The notes under the pieces are model-generated. The model was given only the letters and a program-made list of their open reading frames with translations. It was not told where the DNA came from and did not search any database. This document shows positions 9,248-20,991 of a stretch of 33,352 bases of DNA, one piece after another; within the stretch, counting starts at the first letter, position 1, and every line of letters begins with the position of its first letter. Origin of the DNA: Rhodococcus sp. HM1 (GTDB lineage: Bacteria > Actinomycetota > Actinomycetes > Mycobacteriales > Mycobacteriaceae); NCBI RefSeq assembly GCF_023218075.1, contig NZ_JALPTB010000069.1:1-33352 (forward strand), in the 5' to 3' direction. The position numbers were made by a program, and so were the translations under genes.

Positions 9248-9919
9248 GTGAGCGAGGAGACCACAACCCGACCGGCAGGCGACAGGTTCCGCACGGTGGG
9301 GCTCGCGGTCGTCGGCGTCGTCGCGCTGGTCGCGCTGGCGGCTGCGATCTGGTTCGGTGTCGGCTGGGGCCGGGCGTTGTTCGTCGAGCGGCCCACGGCC
9401 GACGCGAGGGATGCGGCGCTGTCCGGCGCGATGCAGGCGGCGATCAATCTGAACAGTGTCGACGCGGACGACGTCGACCGATCGCTCGACAACATGCGGT
9501 CGTCGATCACCGGTGATGCGCTGGTGAACGATCTGAACGCCACCGAACAGCAGATCCGCGACCAGGTCGCGGCCACCGGCACCGGGATGGCGGCCGATGT
9601 TCTGTTCGGGTCGCTGACGGAGCTGAACACCGACGACGACACCGCGCGTGCGCTCGTGGTGTTGTCGGTGACCACGACGACGCCCACGAACTTCGTGAAG
9701 AACAAGGTGTCGGTCGAGGTCGCCGTCCGTAAGGACGGGGACATCTGGAAGGCGGAGACGATCCAGCCGCTCGGTTCGGTGGAGCTCGAGTCCGGTGCGA
9801 ATCCGGAGGCCGCTCCGGCTCCCGCAGAACCGGCCGCGCCGCCCGCCGGAACGCCCCTGCCCGAAACTCCGCTGCCCGCCGAGCCGACGGCCCCGGCCGG
9901 ACCGGCGCCCGGGCAGTAG
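9248..9919 (+). CDS. Mce-associated membrane protein (Mam), first
   Basis: A 223-residue protein: a short polar N-terminus, a single transmembrane segment (about residues 18-38), an extracytoplasmic alpha+beta domain resembling the VirB8/NTF2-like fold of Mce-associated proteins, and a Pro/Ala-rich tail from about residue 178. Proteins of this kind follow mceF in most actinobacterial mce operons. M. tuberculosis work indicates they stabilise or assemble the Mce complex, but no enzymatic role is known. The GTG at 9248 is the first good start after mceF. The upstream GGAG abuts the start too closely to be ideal, so expression may depend on reading through from mceF. Confidence 0.82.
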   Translation: MSEETTTRPAGDRFRTVGLAVVGVVALVALAAAIWFGVGWGRALFVERPTADARDAALSGAMQAAINLNSVDADDVDRSLDNMRSSITGDALVNDLNATEQQIRDQVAATGTGMAADVLFGSLTELNTDDDTARALVVLSVTTTTPTNFVKNKVSVEVAVRKDGDIWKAETIQPLGSVELESGANPEAAPAPAEPAAPPAGTPLPETPLPAEPTAPAGPAPGQ

Positions 9920-9958
9920 GGGACCGACGGTGACCGAGCAACTCGAGGAGTGTGTGTA

Positions 9959-10891
9959 GTGCCGCCGCAACGACGCAATCCGGGAACCGGTGGGCCGCGC
10001 CGACGTCCGAAGATCGCCGGAACCGGCCGCGCGCAGGGCCCTGCCGGCGCCGCCCGGCCGACGGCTCCGACTGCGCGGCCGGCGGCTCCCGGGCAGGACA
10101 CGAGCGCGCCGAAGCCCGAGGTCGGGGAATCGGTCGTCGAAGCCGGCACGCCCGAGGGCGCGGCGGTGGAGCTGTCCAAGAAATCCGAGCCGGAGACCGC
10201 AGCCGAGGCCGTCGAGACCCCTGAGTCTGCCGAGACCCCTGAGTCTGCCGAGAGCACTGAGTCTGCCGAGGCCACTGAGTCTGCCGAGAGCACTGAGTCT
10301 GCCGAGAGCACCGGGACTGCCGAGGCTGCTGCCGTGCCCGCCGAGCCGGAGCCCGGCCGGGAGGTCGCTCCGGAGGATGCCGCCGGGACGGAGCCCACGG
10401 CACGGGCCGGCACGCGTCCGCTGCTGCTCCTCGGCGGCGCCGCGGTCGCCCTGGGCGTGTTCGCGGTGGTCGCCGCGTTCCAGCCCGGTGCGAGGGTCGA
10501 GAACCGGGCGTGGGTCGACACGGCCGCGACCGCACAGGTCGAGCGCGCCGCCACCGAGGCCATCGAGACGATGCACGGCTACAACTACGAGACGATCGAC
10601 GACAACTTCGCGGCGATCCGCAAGGTGCTGACGCCGGAGATGCAGGAACAGTTCGACCGGACCGCGGAGGTGACGAAGCAGGCCGCGGTGCAGACGCACA
10701 CGGTCACGCAGGTCGACGTCACGCACATCGGGGTGTCCATGCTCGACGATTCGCGTGCGGAGGTGGCGGCATACATCAACGTCAGCGCGACGGGCGACGG
10801 GATCGCCCAGGGCAGCGCGGCGGCGCCGCTGCGGGTGCGGATGGAGCGGATCGACGGACGCTGGCTGGTCTCGGAACTGACCGACAGGTGA
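9959..10891 (+). CDS. Mce-associated membrane protein (Mam), second, with repeat-expanded N-terminus
   Basis: A 310-residue protein. The first roughly 150 residues are disordered, basic then acidic, and include six tandem hexapeptides of the ETPESA type at residues 86-121. One transmembrane segment (LLLLGGAAVALGVFAVVAAF) follows, then an extracytoplasmic domain (about residues 180-310) like that of other Mam proteins, with YNYETIDDNFAAIRKVLTPE. The start is decided by the ribosome-binding site: GAGGAG at 9945-9950 sits 8 nt before GTG 9959, whereas GTG 9950 overlaps that site. It is the last gene of the mce operon and probably an accessory factor of the importer. Confidence 0.8.
   Translation: MPPQRRNPGTGGPRRRPKIAGTGRAQGPAGAARPTAPTARPAAPGQDTSAPKPEVGESVVEAGTPEGAAVELSKKSEPETAAEAVETPESAETPESAESTESAEATESAESTESAESTGTAEAAAVPAEPEPGREVAPEDAAGTEPTARAGTRPLLLLGGAAVALGVFAVVAAFQPGARVENRAWVDTAATAQVERAATEAIETMHGYNYETIDDNFAAIRKVLTPEMQEQFDRTAEVTKQAAVQTHTVTQVDVTHIGVSMLDDSRAEVAAYINVSATGDGIAQGSAAAPLRVRMERIDGRWLVSELTDR
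10214..10321 (+). repeat. Tandem 18-bp coding repeat, six units
   Basis: Six consecutive 18-bp units in frame within the second Mam gene, each encoding E-x-x-E-S-A (ETPESA, ESTESA, EATESA); the last unit is degenerate. Units begin at 10214, 10232, 10250, 10268, 10286 and 10304. The repeated codon TCT is rare in this GC-rich region, and its reuse in five units points to recent slippage duplication. Confidence 0.9.
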
Positions 10892-11043
10892 CCCCGGTCG
10901 GGGGCTGTTTCGCTGCGGTCGGCGCGGTCCCGGCGAAACGATCTCTTGACGCGGAGAGCGGTAGCGGTCACTCTATCGGTACGCCCGCGCGAACTCGCGA
11001 GAAAGTCCGAGTTCCGGAGAGGGGCTTGCTTCAGGCACCCCTG

Positions 11044-11073
11044 TTGGACATCTGCCGTTTTTCGGTGTAGGTT
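11044..11073 (+). promoter_or_regulatory. Predicted rpoB promoter
   Basis: TTGGAC (11044-11049) and TAGGTT (11068-11073) are separated by 18 nt, a good match to the actinobacterial housekeeping-sigma pattern. Transcription would begin near 11080, leaving a leader of about 190 nt before rpoB. The remaining sequence from 10892 to 11272 shows no convincing gene. It holds a short CCCC/GGGG hairpin around 11128-11140. Confidence 0.5.
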
Positions 11074-11261
11074 AGGACTTTGCGCTGGCTGCCTCCTGTC
11101 CAAACCTCGTTCGCAAAGCCGGAAGTGCCCCCTCGTGGGGTGCCCGCCGCCGGTCTTCGTGATGGGGCTGTCGTTCGGGTTGTGACCAGCCGAAACGCCC
11201 CACTGAAGAAGCAGGTACAGCGGCGGTCGCACCGGTTGGAGCGGCCCGCGTGAGGTGCTGG

Positions 11262-11266
11262 AAGGA
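11262..11266 (+). promoter_or_regulatory. Ribosome-binding site that decides the rpoB start
   Basis: AAGGA lies 6 nt before TTG 11273. The longer alternative, GTG 11255, has only a GGAG at 11238-11241, 13 nt away. The site therefore favours the TTG start. Confidence 0.6.
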
Positions 11267-11272
11267 CGCATC

Positions 11273-14200
11273 TTGGCAGTCTCTAGCCAGACCAAGGCAG
11301 TTGCCGGAATCCCCGGAGCCCCGAAGAGAGTCTCGTTCGCGAAGATTCGCGAGCCGCTCGAGGTCCCCGGGCTCCTCGATCTACAGACAGATTCCTTCGA
11401 ATGGTTGATCGGCTCCGAGCGCTGGCGCGCGAAGGCTGCCGAACGTGGTGACGGGCCTGTTGTCGGCGGCCTCGAGGAGATCCTCGCAGAGCTCTCGCCG
11501 ATCGAGGACTTCTCGGGTTCGATGTCCCTGTCCTTCTCCGACCCGCGCTTCGACGAGGTCAAGGCCTCCGTCGAGGAGTGCAAGGACAAGGACATGACGT
11601 ACGCGGCTCCGCTGTTCGTCACGGCCGAGTTCATCAACAACAACACCGGCGAGATCAAGAGCCAGACGGTCTTCATGGGTGACTTCCCGATGATGACCGA
11701 CAAGGGCACCTTCATCATCAACGGCACCGAGCGCGTCGTCGTGTCGCAGCTGGTGCGGTCCCCTGGCGTCTACTTCGACCGGAACGTCGACAAGAGCACC
11801 GAGAAGGACCTGCACAGCGTCAAGGTGATCCCGGGCCGCGGTGCATGGCTCGAGTTCGACGTCGACAAGCGCGACACCGTCGGCGTCCGCATCGACCGCA
11901 AGCGCCGCCAGCCGGTCACCGTGCTGCTCAAGGCCCTGGGCTGGACGAACGAGCAGATCGTCCAGCGCTTCGGTTTCTCCGAGATCATGATGTCCACGCT
12001 GGAGAAGGACAACACGGCCGGCACCGACGAGGCGCTGCTCGACATCTACCGCAAGCTGCGTCCGGGCGAGCCGCCGACCAAGGAGTCCGCGCAGACCCTG
12101 CTGGAGAACCTCTTCTTCAAGGACAAGCGCTACGACCTGGCGCGCGTGGGACGTTACAAGATCAACAAGAAGCTGGGCCTGAACAGCGGCCAGCCGATCG
12201 CGGCGTCCACCCTCACCGAGGAAGACATCGTCGCCACGATCGAGTACCTGGTGCGCCTGCACGCCGGTGAAACCGTGATGACCGCCCCCGACGGCGTCGA
12301 GGTCCCGGTCGAGGTCGACGACATCGACCACTTCGGCAACCGTCGTCTGCGCACGGTCGGCGAGCTCATCCAGAACCAGATCCGTGTCGGCCTGTCCCGC
12401 ATGGAGCGCGTGGTGCGCGAGCGTATGACCACGCAGGACGTCGAGGCGATCACGCCGCAGACGCTGATCAACATCCGTCCCGTCGTGGCCGCGATCAAGG
12501 AGTTCTTCGGAACCTCCCAGCTGTCGCAGTTCATGGACCAGAACAACCCGCTCTCGGGCCTGACCCACAAGCGCCGCCTGTCCGCGCTGGGCCCCGGCGG
12601 TCTGTCCCGTGAGCGCGCCGGCCTCGAGGTCCGCGACGTCCACTCGTCGCACTACGGCCGCATGTGCCCGATCGAGACCCCGGAAGGCCCGAACATCGGC
12701 CTGATCGGCTCGCTGTCGGTGTACGCGCGGGTCAACCCGTTCGGTTTCATCGAGACCCCGTACCGCAAGGTCGAGAACGGCGTCGTCACCGACGAGGTCG
12801 TCTACCTGACCGCCGACGAGGAGGACCGCCACGTCGTGGCGCAGGCCAACTCGCCGATCGGTCCCGACGGCCGGTTCACCGAGGATCGCGTTCTCGTCCG
12901 TAAGAAGGGCGGCGAGATCGAGTACATCCCGGCCGCCGAAGTCGACTTCATGGACGTTTCGCCGCGTCAGATGGTGTCGGTCGCGACCGCGATGATCCCG
13001 TTCCTCGAGCACGACGACGCCAACCGTGCCCTCATGGGTGCGAACATGCAGCGTCAGGCCGTGCCGCTGGTGCGCAGCGAGGCTCCGGTCGTCGGTACCG
13101 GCATGGAACTGCGTGCCGCCGTCGACGCCGGCGACGTCATCGTCACCGAGAAGACCGGTGTGGTCGAGGAGGTGTCCGCCGACTTCATCACCGTGATGGC
13201 CGACGACGGCACCCGCAAGACCTACCGTCTGCGCAAGTTCGACCGTTCCAACCAGGGCACCTGCTCGAACCAGCGTCCGATCGTGGACGAGGGTCAGCGC
13301 GTCGAGGCCGGCCAGGTCCTCGCCGACGGTCCCTGCACCCAGAACGGTGAGATGGCGCTCGGCAAGAACCTGCTCGTGGCGATCATGCCGTGGGAAGGCC
13401 ACAACTACGAGGACGCGATCATCCTGTCGCAGCGCCTCGTGGAGGAGGACGTGCTCACCTCGATCCACATCGAGGAGCACGAGATCGACGCCCGCGACAC
13501 CAAGCTCGGTGCCGAGGAGATCACCCGCGACATCCCGAACGTCTCGGACGAGGTCCTCGCCGACCTGGACGAGCGCGGCATCGTCCGCATCGGTGCCGAG
13601 GTCCGCGACGGCGACATCCTCGTCGGCAAGGTCACCCCGAAGGGTGAGACCGAGCTGACCCCCGAGGAGCGGCTGCTGCGCGCGATCTTCGGCGAGAAGG
13701 CCCGCGAGGTCCGCGACACGTCGCTGAAGGTGCCCCACGGCGAGACCGGCAAGGTCATCGGCGTGCGCGTGTTCTCCCGCGAGGACGACGACGATCTGCC
13801 TCCGGGCGTCAACGAGCTCGTCCGCGTGTACGTGGCGCAGAAGCGCAAGATCCAGGACGGCGACAAGCTCGCCGGCCGCCACGGCAACAAGGGCGTCATC
13901 GGCAAGATCCTCCCGCAGGAGGACATGCCGTTCCTGCCCGACGGCACCCCGGTCGACATCATCCTCAACACCCACGGTGTTCCGCGTCGTATGAACATCG
14001 GCCAGATCCTCGAGACGCATCTCGGCTGGATCGGCAAGGCCGGCTGGAACATTCAGGTCGCGGAGGACGGCAGCCGTCCCGAGTGGGCGCAGAACCTGTC
14101 CGACGAGATGCTGTCGGCGGAGCCGAACACCAACATCGCGACCCCGGTGTTCGACGGTGCGCGCGAGGACGAGCTCAGCGGTCTGCTGGCCTCGACCCTG

Positions 14201-14761
14201 CCGAACCGCGACGGTGAGGTCATGGTCGGTGAGGACGGCAAGGCGACGCTGTTCGACGGTCGTTCCGGCGAGCCGTTCCCGTACCCGGTGTCGGTCGGCT
14301 ACATGTACATCATCAAGCTGCACCACCTCGTCGACGACAAGATCCACGCTCGGTCGACCGGTCCGTACTCGATGATCACCCAGCAGCCGCTCGGCGGTAA
14401 GGCCCAGTTCGGTGGCCAGCGCTTCGGTGAGATGGAGTGCTGGGCCATGCAGGCCTACGGTGCGGCGTACACGCTGCAGGAGCTCCTCACCATCAAGTCG
14501 GACGACGTCGTCGGCCGCGTTAAGGTGTACGAGGCGATCGTCAAGGGCGAGAACATCCCGGAGCCGGGTATCCCCGAGTCCTTCAAGGTTCTCCTGAAGG
14601 AGCTCCAGTCGCTCTGCCTGAACGTCGAGGTGCTCTCGAGCGACGGCGCGGCCATCGCGATGGCCGACGGCGACGACGAGGACCTGGAGCGGGCAGCGGC
14701 CAACCTGGGCATCAACCTTTCCCGCAACGAGTCGGCCACGGTCGACGACCTCGCGAACTAG
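11273..14761 (+). CDS. rpoB: DNA-directed RNA polymerase subunit beta
   Basis: 1162 residues from TTG 11273 (1168 from GTG 11255), close to the usual actinobacterial length. This is the beta subunit of RNA polymerase, which forms much of the catalytic cleft. The N-terminal [20 protein letters not shown] is diagnostic. The rifampicin-binding cluster (12509-12601) is wild type, with Asp at 12536, His at 12566 and Ser at 12581, the positions equivalent to M. tuberculosis D516, H526 and S531. The C-terminal region contains the conserved [18 protein letters not shown]. There is no sign of a second, resistance-type rpoB. It follows the mce operon after a 381-nt gap and is cotranscribed with rpoC. 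Confidence 0.99.
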   Translation: MAVSSQTKAVAGIPGAPKRVSFAKIREPLEVPGLLDLQTDSFEWLIGSERWRAKAAERGDGPVVGGLEEILAELSPIEDFSGSMSLSFSDPRFDEVKASVEECKDKDMTYAAPLFVTAEFINNNTGEIKSQTVFMGDFPMMTDKGTFIINGTERVVVSQLVRSPGVYFDRNVDKSTEKDLHSVKVIPGRGAWLEFDVDKRDTVGVRIDRKRRQPVTVLLKALGWTNEQIVQRFGFSEIMMSTLEKDNTAGTDEALLDIYRKLRPGEPPTKESAQTLLENLFFKDKRYDLARVGRYKINKKLGLNSGQPIAASTLTEEDIVATIEYLVRLHAGETVMTAPDGVEVPVEVDDIDHFGNRRLRTVGELIQNQIRVGLSRMERVVRERMTTQDVEAITPQTLINIRPVVAAIKEFFGTSQLSQFMDQNNPLSGLTHKRRLSALGPGGLSRERAGLEVRDVHSSHYGRMCPIETPEGPNIGLIGSLSVYARVNPFGFIETPYRKVENGVVTDEVVYLTADEEDRHVVAQANSPIGPDGRFTEDRVLVRKKGGEIEYIPAAEVDFMDVSPRQMVSVATAMIPFLEHDDANRALMGANMQRQAVPLVRSEAPVVGTGMELRAAVDAGDVIVTEKTGVVEEVSADFITVMADDGTRKTYRLRKFDRSNQGTCSNQRPIVDEGQRVEAGQVLADGPCTQNGEMALGKNLLVAIMPWEGHNYEDAIILSQRLVEEDVLTSIHIEEHEIDARDTKLGAEEITRDIPNVSDEVLADLDERGIVRIGAEVRDGDILVGKVTPKGETELTPEERLLRAIFGEKAREVRDTSLKVPHGETGKVIGVRVFSREDDDDLPPGVNELVRVYVAQKRKIQDGDKLAGRHGNKGVIGKILPQEDMPFLPDGTPVDIILNTHGVPRRMNIGQILETHLGWIGKAGWNIQVAEDGSRPEWAQNLSDEMLSAEPNTNIATPVFDGAREDELSGLLASTLPNRDGEVMVGEDGKATLFDGRSGEPFPYPVSVGYMYIIKLHHLVDDKIHARSTGPYSMITQQPLGGKAQFGGQRFGEMECWAMQAYGAAYTLQELLTIKSDDVVGRVKVYEAIVKGENIPEPGIPESFKVLLKELQSLCLNVEVLSSDGAAIAMADGDDEDLERAAANLGINLSRNESATVDDLAN

Positions 14762-14773
14762 GAAGCCGACCCC

Positions 14774-14855
14774 GGAGGAGGCGCGTATGGACGGCAACGA
14801 CGACGCCGCATCCTTCGCGCCTCCCCGGGGGCCCGGCAGCGATAGCGACAACTAG
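14774..14855 (+). CDS. Possible small ORF between rpoB and rpoC (22 codons, ORF 14787-14855)
   Basis: GGAGGAG at 14774-14780 is a near-perfect ribosome-binding site, 6 nt before ATG 14787. The frame runs 22 codons to TAG 14853-14855. The peptide begins [17 protein letters not shown] and ends in Ser/Asp residues; it is acidic, hydrophilic and matches nothing I recognise. It fills most of the 129-nt gap between rpoB and rpoC and ends 35 nt before rpoC. It could be a translated small protein, a ribosome-loading device for rpoC, or chance. Coordinates include the ribosome-binding site. Confidence 0.35.
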
Positions 14856-14890
14856 CAGCAACACAACCCGCACAGGGGAAAGGAAGTTAC

Positions 14891-18862
<3,972 letters not shown>

Positions 18863-18881
18863 GCAACTACCGTAGACACGC

Positions 18882-18915
18882 AGGTCCCGCCCCTTTCTCT
18901 TCGGGGGCGGGACCT
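18882..18915 (+). terminator. Intrinsic terminator of the rpoBC operon
   Basis: Perfect 12-bp stem: AGGTCCCGCCCC (18882-18893) pairs with GGGGCGGGACCT (18904-18915) around a 10-nt loop (TTTCTCTTCG). It is followed by TCGTGTATT, a weak U-rich tail as is common in high-GC actinobacteria. It lies directly after rpoC. Confidence 0.9.
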
Positions 18916-19247
18916 TCGTGTATTCGGCGTACGGGACGCCGCACCCCATCCGTGGACGGACTCCTGCACGAAGTCTCCTCGGGCGGGCCGTACCGCGATG
19001 ACGACTCTTTCGATTCGATTGTGCTGCAACAGATTCCGATCCTGGATCGCAGGCACTGCCTGCGCCGCTCGCAGGCCCCGGCTTCGGGCCCGGCGGCGAG
19101 ATCCCGGAACGTAAATCCCGAGATGGTCGAAATTTAGATTATCAACCCCGATGAGTGAGTTCCGGATCGACAACTTCGAGCCCATAGACAGTTTCTTTGA
19201 CTGGAACCGCATATTTGTAAACGAATACGGCCCCCATCGGGTATTAA
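18916..19247. other. Gap after rpoC without a convincing gene
   Basis: No frame here has a credible ribosome-binding site together with recognisable protein sequence. The one structured element is a near-perfect palindrome, GCAGGCA-C-TGCCTGC, at 19049-19063. Base composition becomes less GC-rich from about 19130 onward than in the flanking genes. Confidence 0.6.
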
Positions 19248-19277
19248 TTGTGCTATGCGGAACGCCCGTGCTAGCCT
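19248..19277 (+). promoter_or_regulatory. Predicted promoter of the carrier-protein gene cluster
   Basis: TTGTGC (19248-19253) and TAGCCT (19272-19277) are separated by 18 nt, the same geometry as the other promoters read in this window. Transcription would start near 19284 and give an unusually long leader of about 335 nt before the first cluster gene. Confidence 0.45.
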
Positions 19278-19345
19278 GTGAAAGTCGATCGGGAGGGGTC
19301 GGCGAAATTCGATACACCTTGGGGGCACGGTGACTTATCGCATTC

Positions 19346-19361
19346 AGCTGCTCGAGCAGCT
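19346..19361. repeat. Perfect 16-bp palindrome in the cluster leader
   Basis: AGCTGCTCGAGCAGCT is a perfect dyad about 60 nt downstream of the predicted transcription start. It could be an operator or an RNA hairpin. A second, shorter dyad, TCGACG-TT-CGTCGA, lies at 19410-19423. Confidence 0.6.
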
Positions 19362-19557
19362 TTCGGTTTCGACATCAGGCCGGTCCGCGAATTCCCGCGG
19401 ATCGGTTTCTCGACGTTCGTCGAATTCTCGCTTTTCGTAATTCGAGTTATTTCTGAAGTTTCGATCGACGCGGTATCGGCCGGCTCGCGTGACGTGTGTG
19501 GCCGGCGGAAAACGATGCGTCGGCATATCTCGAAACGAACTGCACATTCTCTGTCTG

Positions 19558-19579
19558 CCGCACTGTAATTGCAGTGCGG
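19558..19579. promoter_or_regulatory. Inverted repeat just upstream of the first cluster gene
   Basis: CCGCACTG (19558-19565) and CAGTGCGG (19572-19579) form a perfect 8-bp dyad with a 6-nt AT-rich spacer. It ends 26 nt before the AAGGAG ribosome-binding site (19606-19611). The size and AT centre fit a homodimeric repressor operator; as RNA it would form a stable hairpin. Its function is not shown by the sequence. Confidence 0.5.
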
Positions 19580-19618
19580 TATCGAATCCTGCGCGGATGA
19601 AAAATAAGGAGAAGTTGT

Positions 19619-20707
19619 ATGCGTGTCGTCGTCGTGGGCGCCGGATATGCGGGAACGATTGCCGCGAATCGGCTGGCGAAGAAGGTTCCCGATGCCGAGA
19701 TCACCATTGTGAACGATCGTCCGGAGTTCGTGGAGCGGGTTCGCCTGCACCAGCAGACCGCCGGCACCGGTGGCGCCGCGACGCCACTGTCGTCGATGCT
19801 GCGCAAGGGGATTGCGTTCCGTCTCGGAAGCGCCGTGAAGATCGGGGGCAACCAGGTCGTCCTCGCCGACGGCGAGCAGCTGGGATTCGACTACGCCGTC
19901 ATTGCCACCGGCGGATCGGTCCATCCGATTCCCGGGTCGATTCCTGTCGGGACCTGGGAAGGTGCCCGTATCGCGGAAGCGCGGCTCGCGGGTCTGCAGG
20001 ACGGCGGCGACGCCGTTGTCGTCGGTGGGGGACTGACGGGCATCGAAACCGCGTCCGAGATCGCACGTTCCCGCAAGGGGCTGAAGGTGCGGCTCGTCGC
20101 CGACGAGTTCGCGGCAGGCCTGTCCGAGGGCGCTCGCCGAAAGGTGCGGAAGTCGCTGGAGAAGGCCGGTGTCGAAATCCTGGCGGACCGGATCGTCGGC
20201 ATCTCCCAGGGGCAGGGGCGTGACGTCGTTCGTCTCGCATCGGGTTCCGCGTTCGAGACGGACGTGACGTTGTGGGCCGTGATCTCCGGTGTGTCGGACT
20301 TCGTGGCGCAGAGTGGCCTCGCCGTAGACGAACGGGGCCGGGCGCTGGTCGATCGGTTCCTGCGGAGCGAGGGATCGCCCAACGTCTTCGTCGTGGGGGA
20401 CTGTGCGGCAGTTCCCGGCGCACGTCCGTCCTGTGCGACGGCATCACCGCAAGGCGCGCACACGGCCGACAATCTGCAGCGGATCTCCCGCGGGAAGGAT
20501 CTCGCGCCGTACTCGATGGGTTACGTCGGCCAGGCTGTCGGCCTGGGTGGGATGAATGCACTCATGCAGCTGGTGCGATCCGACGACAGCCCACGGAATC
20601 TGTATTTCTCCGGATTCTTCGCAGGCGTGACGAAGGAGATCGTCAGCCGGTACGCGAAATTCGGATCACGAACCGCAATCTATGTATGGAGAAAGGGTCG
20701 AATTTGA
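19619..20707 (+). CDS. NAD(P)/FAD-dependent oxidoreductase (NDH-2/FSP1-like)
   Basis: A 362-residue flavoprotein of the pyridine-nucleotide disulfide oxidoreductase fold. It has an N-terminal FAD-binding GAGYAG (residues 7-12), a central NAD(P)H-binding GGGLTGIE (136-143), and the C-terminal FAD-contacting VVGDCA (Asp 261). It has no redox-active CxxxxC pair, so it is not a disulfide reductase; it resembles the NADH:quinone-oxidoreductase and FSP1-like group. It lacks an obvious long C-terminal membrane anchor. The ATG at 19619 has a strong AAGGAG 7 nt upstream. It overlaps the next gene as TTGA. In this context it may oxidise or reduce a carrier-bound acyl group or a quinone-like cofactor; the substrate is unknown. 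Confidence 0.85.
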   Translation: MRVVVVGAGYAGTIAANRLAKKVPDAEITIVNDRPEFVERVRLHQQTAGTGGAATPLSSMLRKGIAFRLGSAVKIGGNQVVLADGEQLGFDYAVIATGGSVHPIPGSIPVGTWEGARIAEARLAGLQDGGDAVVVGGGLTGIETASEIARSRKGLKVRLVADEFAAGLSEGARRKVRKSLEKAGVEILADRIVGISQGQGRDVVRLASGSAFETDVTLWAVISGVSDFVAQSGLAVDERGRALVDRFLRSEGSPNVFVVGDCAAVPGARPSCATASPQGAHTADNLQRISRGKDLAPYSMGYVGQAVGLGGMNALMQLVRSDDSPRNLYFSGFFAGVTKEIVSRYAKFGSRTAIYVWRKGRI

Positions 20708-20991
20708 GTGGGGGTCTCATCACTGTCGGCCACCTGGAGGATCGGATAAGGGAGCGTCTGGGGGACGTCGTTCCGGACGAATTCGAGATCACGGCGGAAA
20801 CGCGACTGGACGACCTGGGTTTGACGAGCCTGCAGTTCGGCGACCTTCTCATGGAATTGGAGGACGAACTCGGCTCGGACTTCGACCTCTATCTGGTCGC
20901 CGATGTCGTCACGGTCGGCGAACTCGCCGACCTTCTCGAACAGCAGGCACCCCGGTGGTCTGCGACGGAACAGGCAAGGGAAGTCACCTAA
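20704..20991 (+). CDS. Acyl carrier protein
   Basis: A 95-residue acidic carrier protein. LDDLGLTSLQFGDLLMELED contains the 4'-phosphopantetheine attachment site, Ser42, in the usual D-x-G-x-x-S-L setting. The length and four-helix pattern fit a free-standing ACP that tethers an acyl intermediate as a thioester. The TTG start at 20704 overlaps the previous stop (TTGA) and has AAAGG at 20692-20696 correctly placed. The ATG at 20686 has no ribosome-binding site. The stop TAA is immediately followed by the next start. It is probably loaded by the neighbouring ligase and is not the fatty-acid-synthesis ACP. Confidence 0.9.
   Translation: MSGGLITVGHLEDRIRERLGDVVPDEFEITAETRLDDLGLTSLQFGDLLMELEDELGSDFDLYLVADVVTVGELADLLEQQAPRWSATEQAREVT

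Noticed and set aside
10214-10321. Regular repeats considered as a CRISPR array
   Set aside because: The units are contiguous, without spacers, in frame, and encode a hexapeptide tract.
10892-10912. CCCC/GGGG hairpin as terminator of the mce operon
   Set aside because: The stem is only 4 bp with a tiny loop, too weak to call.
10946-10976. TTGACG as the -35 of a second rpoB promoter
   Set aside because: No acceptable -10 lies 16-19 nt downstream; the nearest TA-rich hexamers are too far away or too poor.
19151-19333. 60-codon plus-strand ATG frame before the cluster
   Set aside because: No ribosome-binding site, no recognisable sequence, and it crosses the predicted promoter at 19248-19277.
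19330-19440. 36-codon Ser/Arg-rich frame, considered as a leader peptide or RiPP precursor
   Set aside because: Only a weak G-rich stretch precedes the GTG, and no RiPP maturation enzyme is nearby. It is kept only as part of the leader observation.
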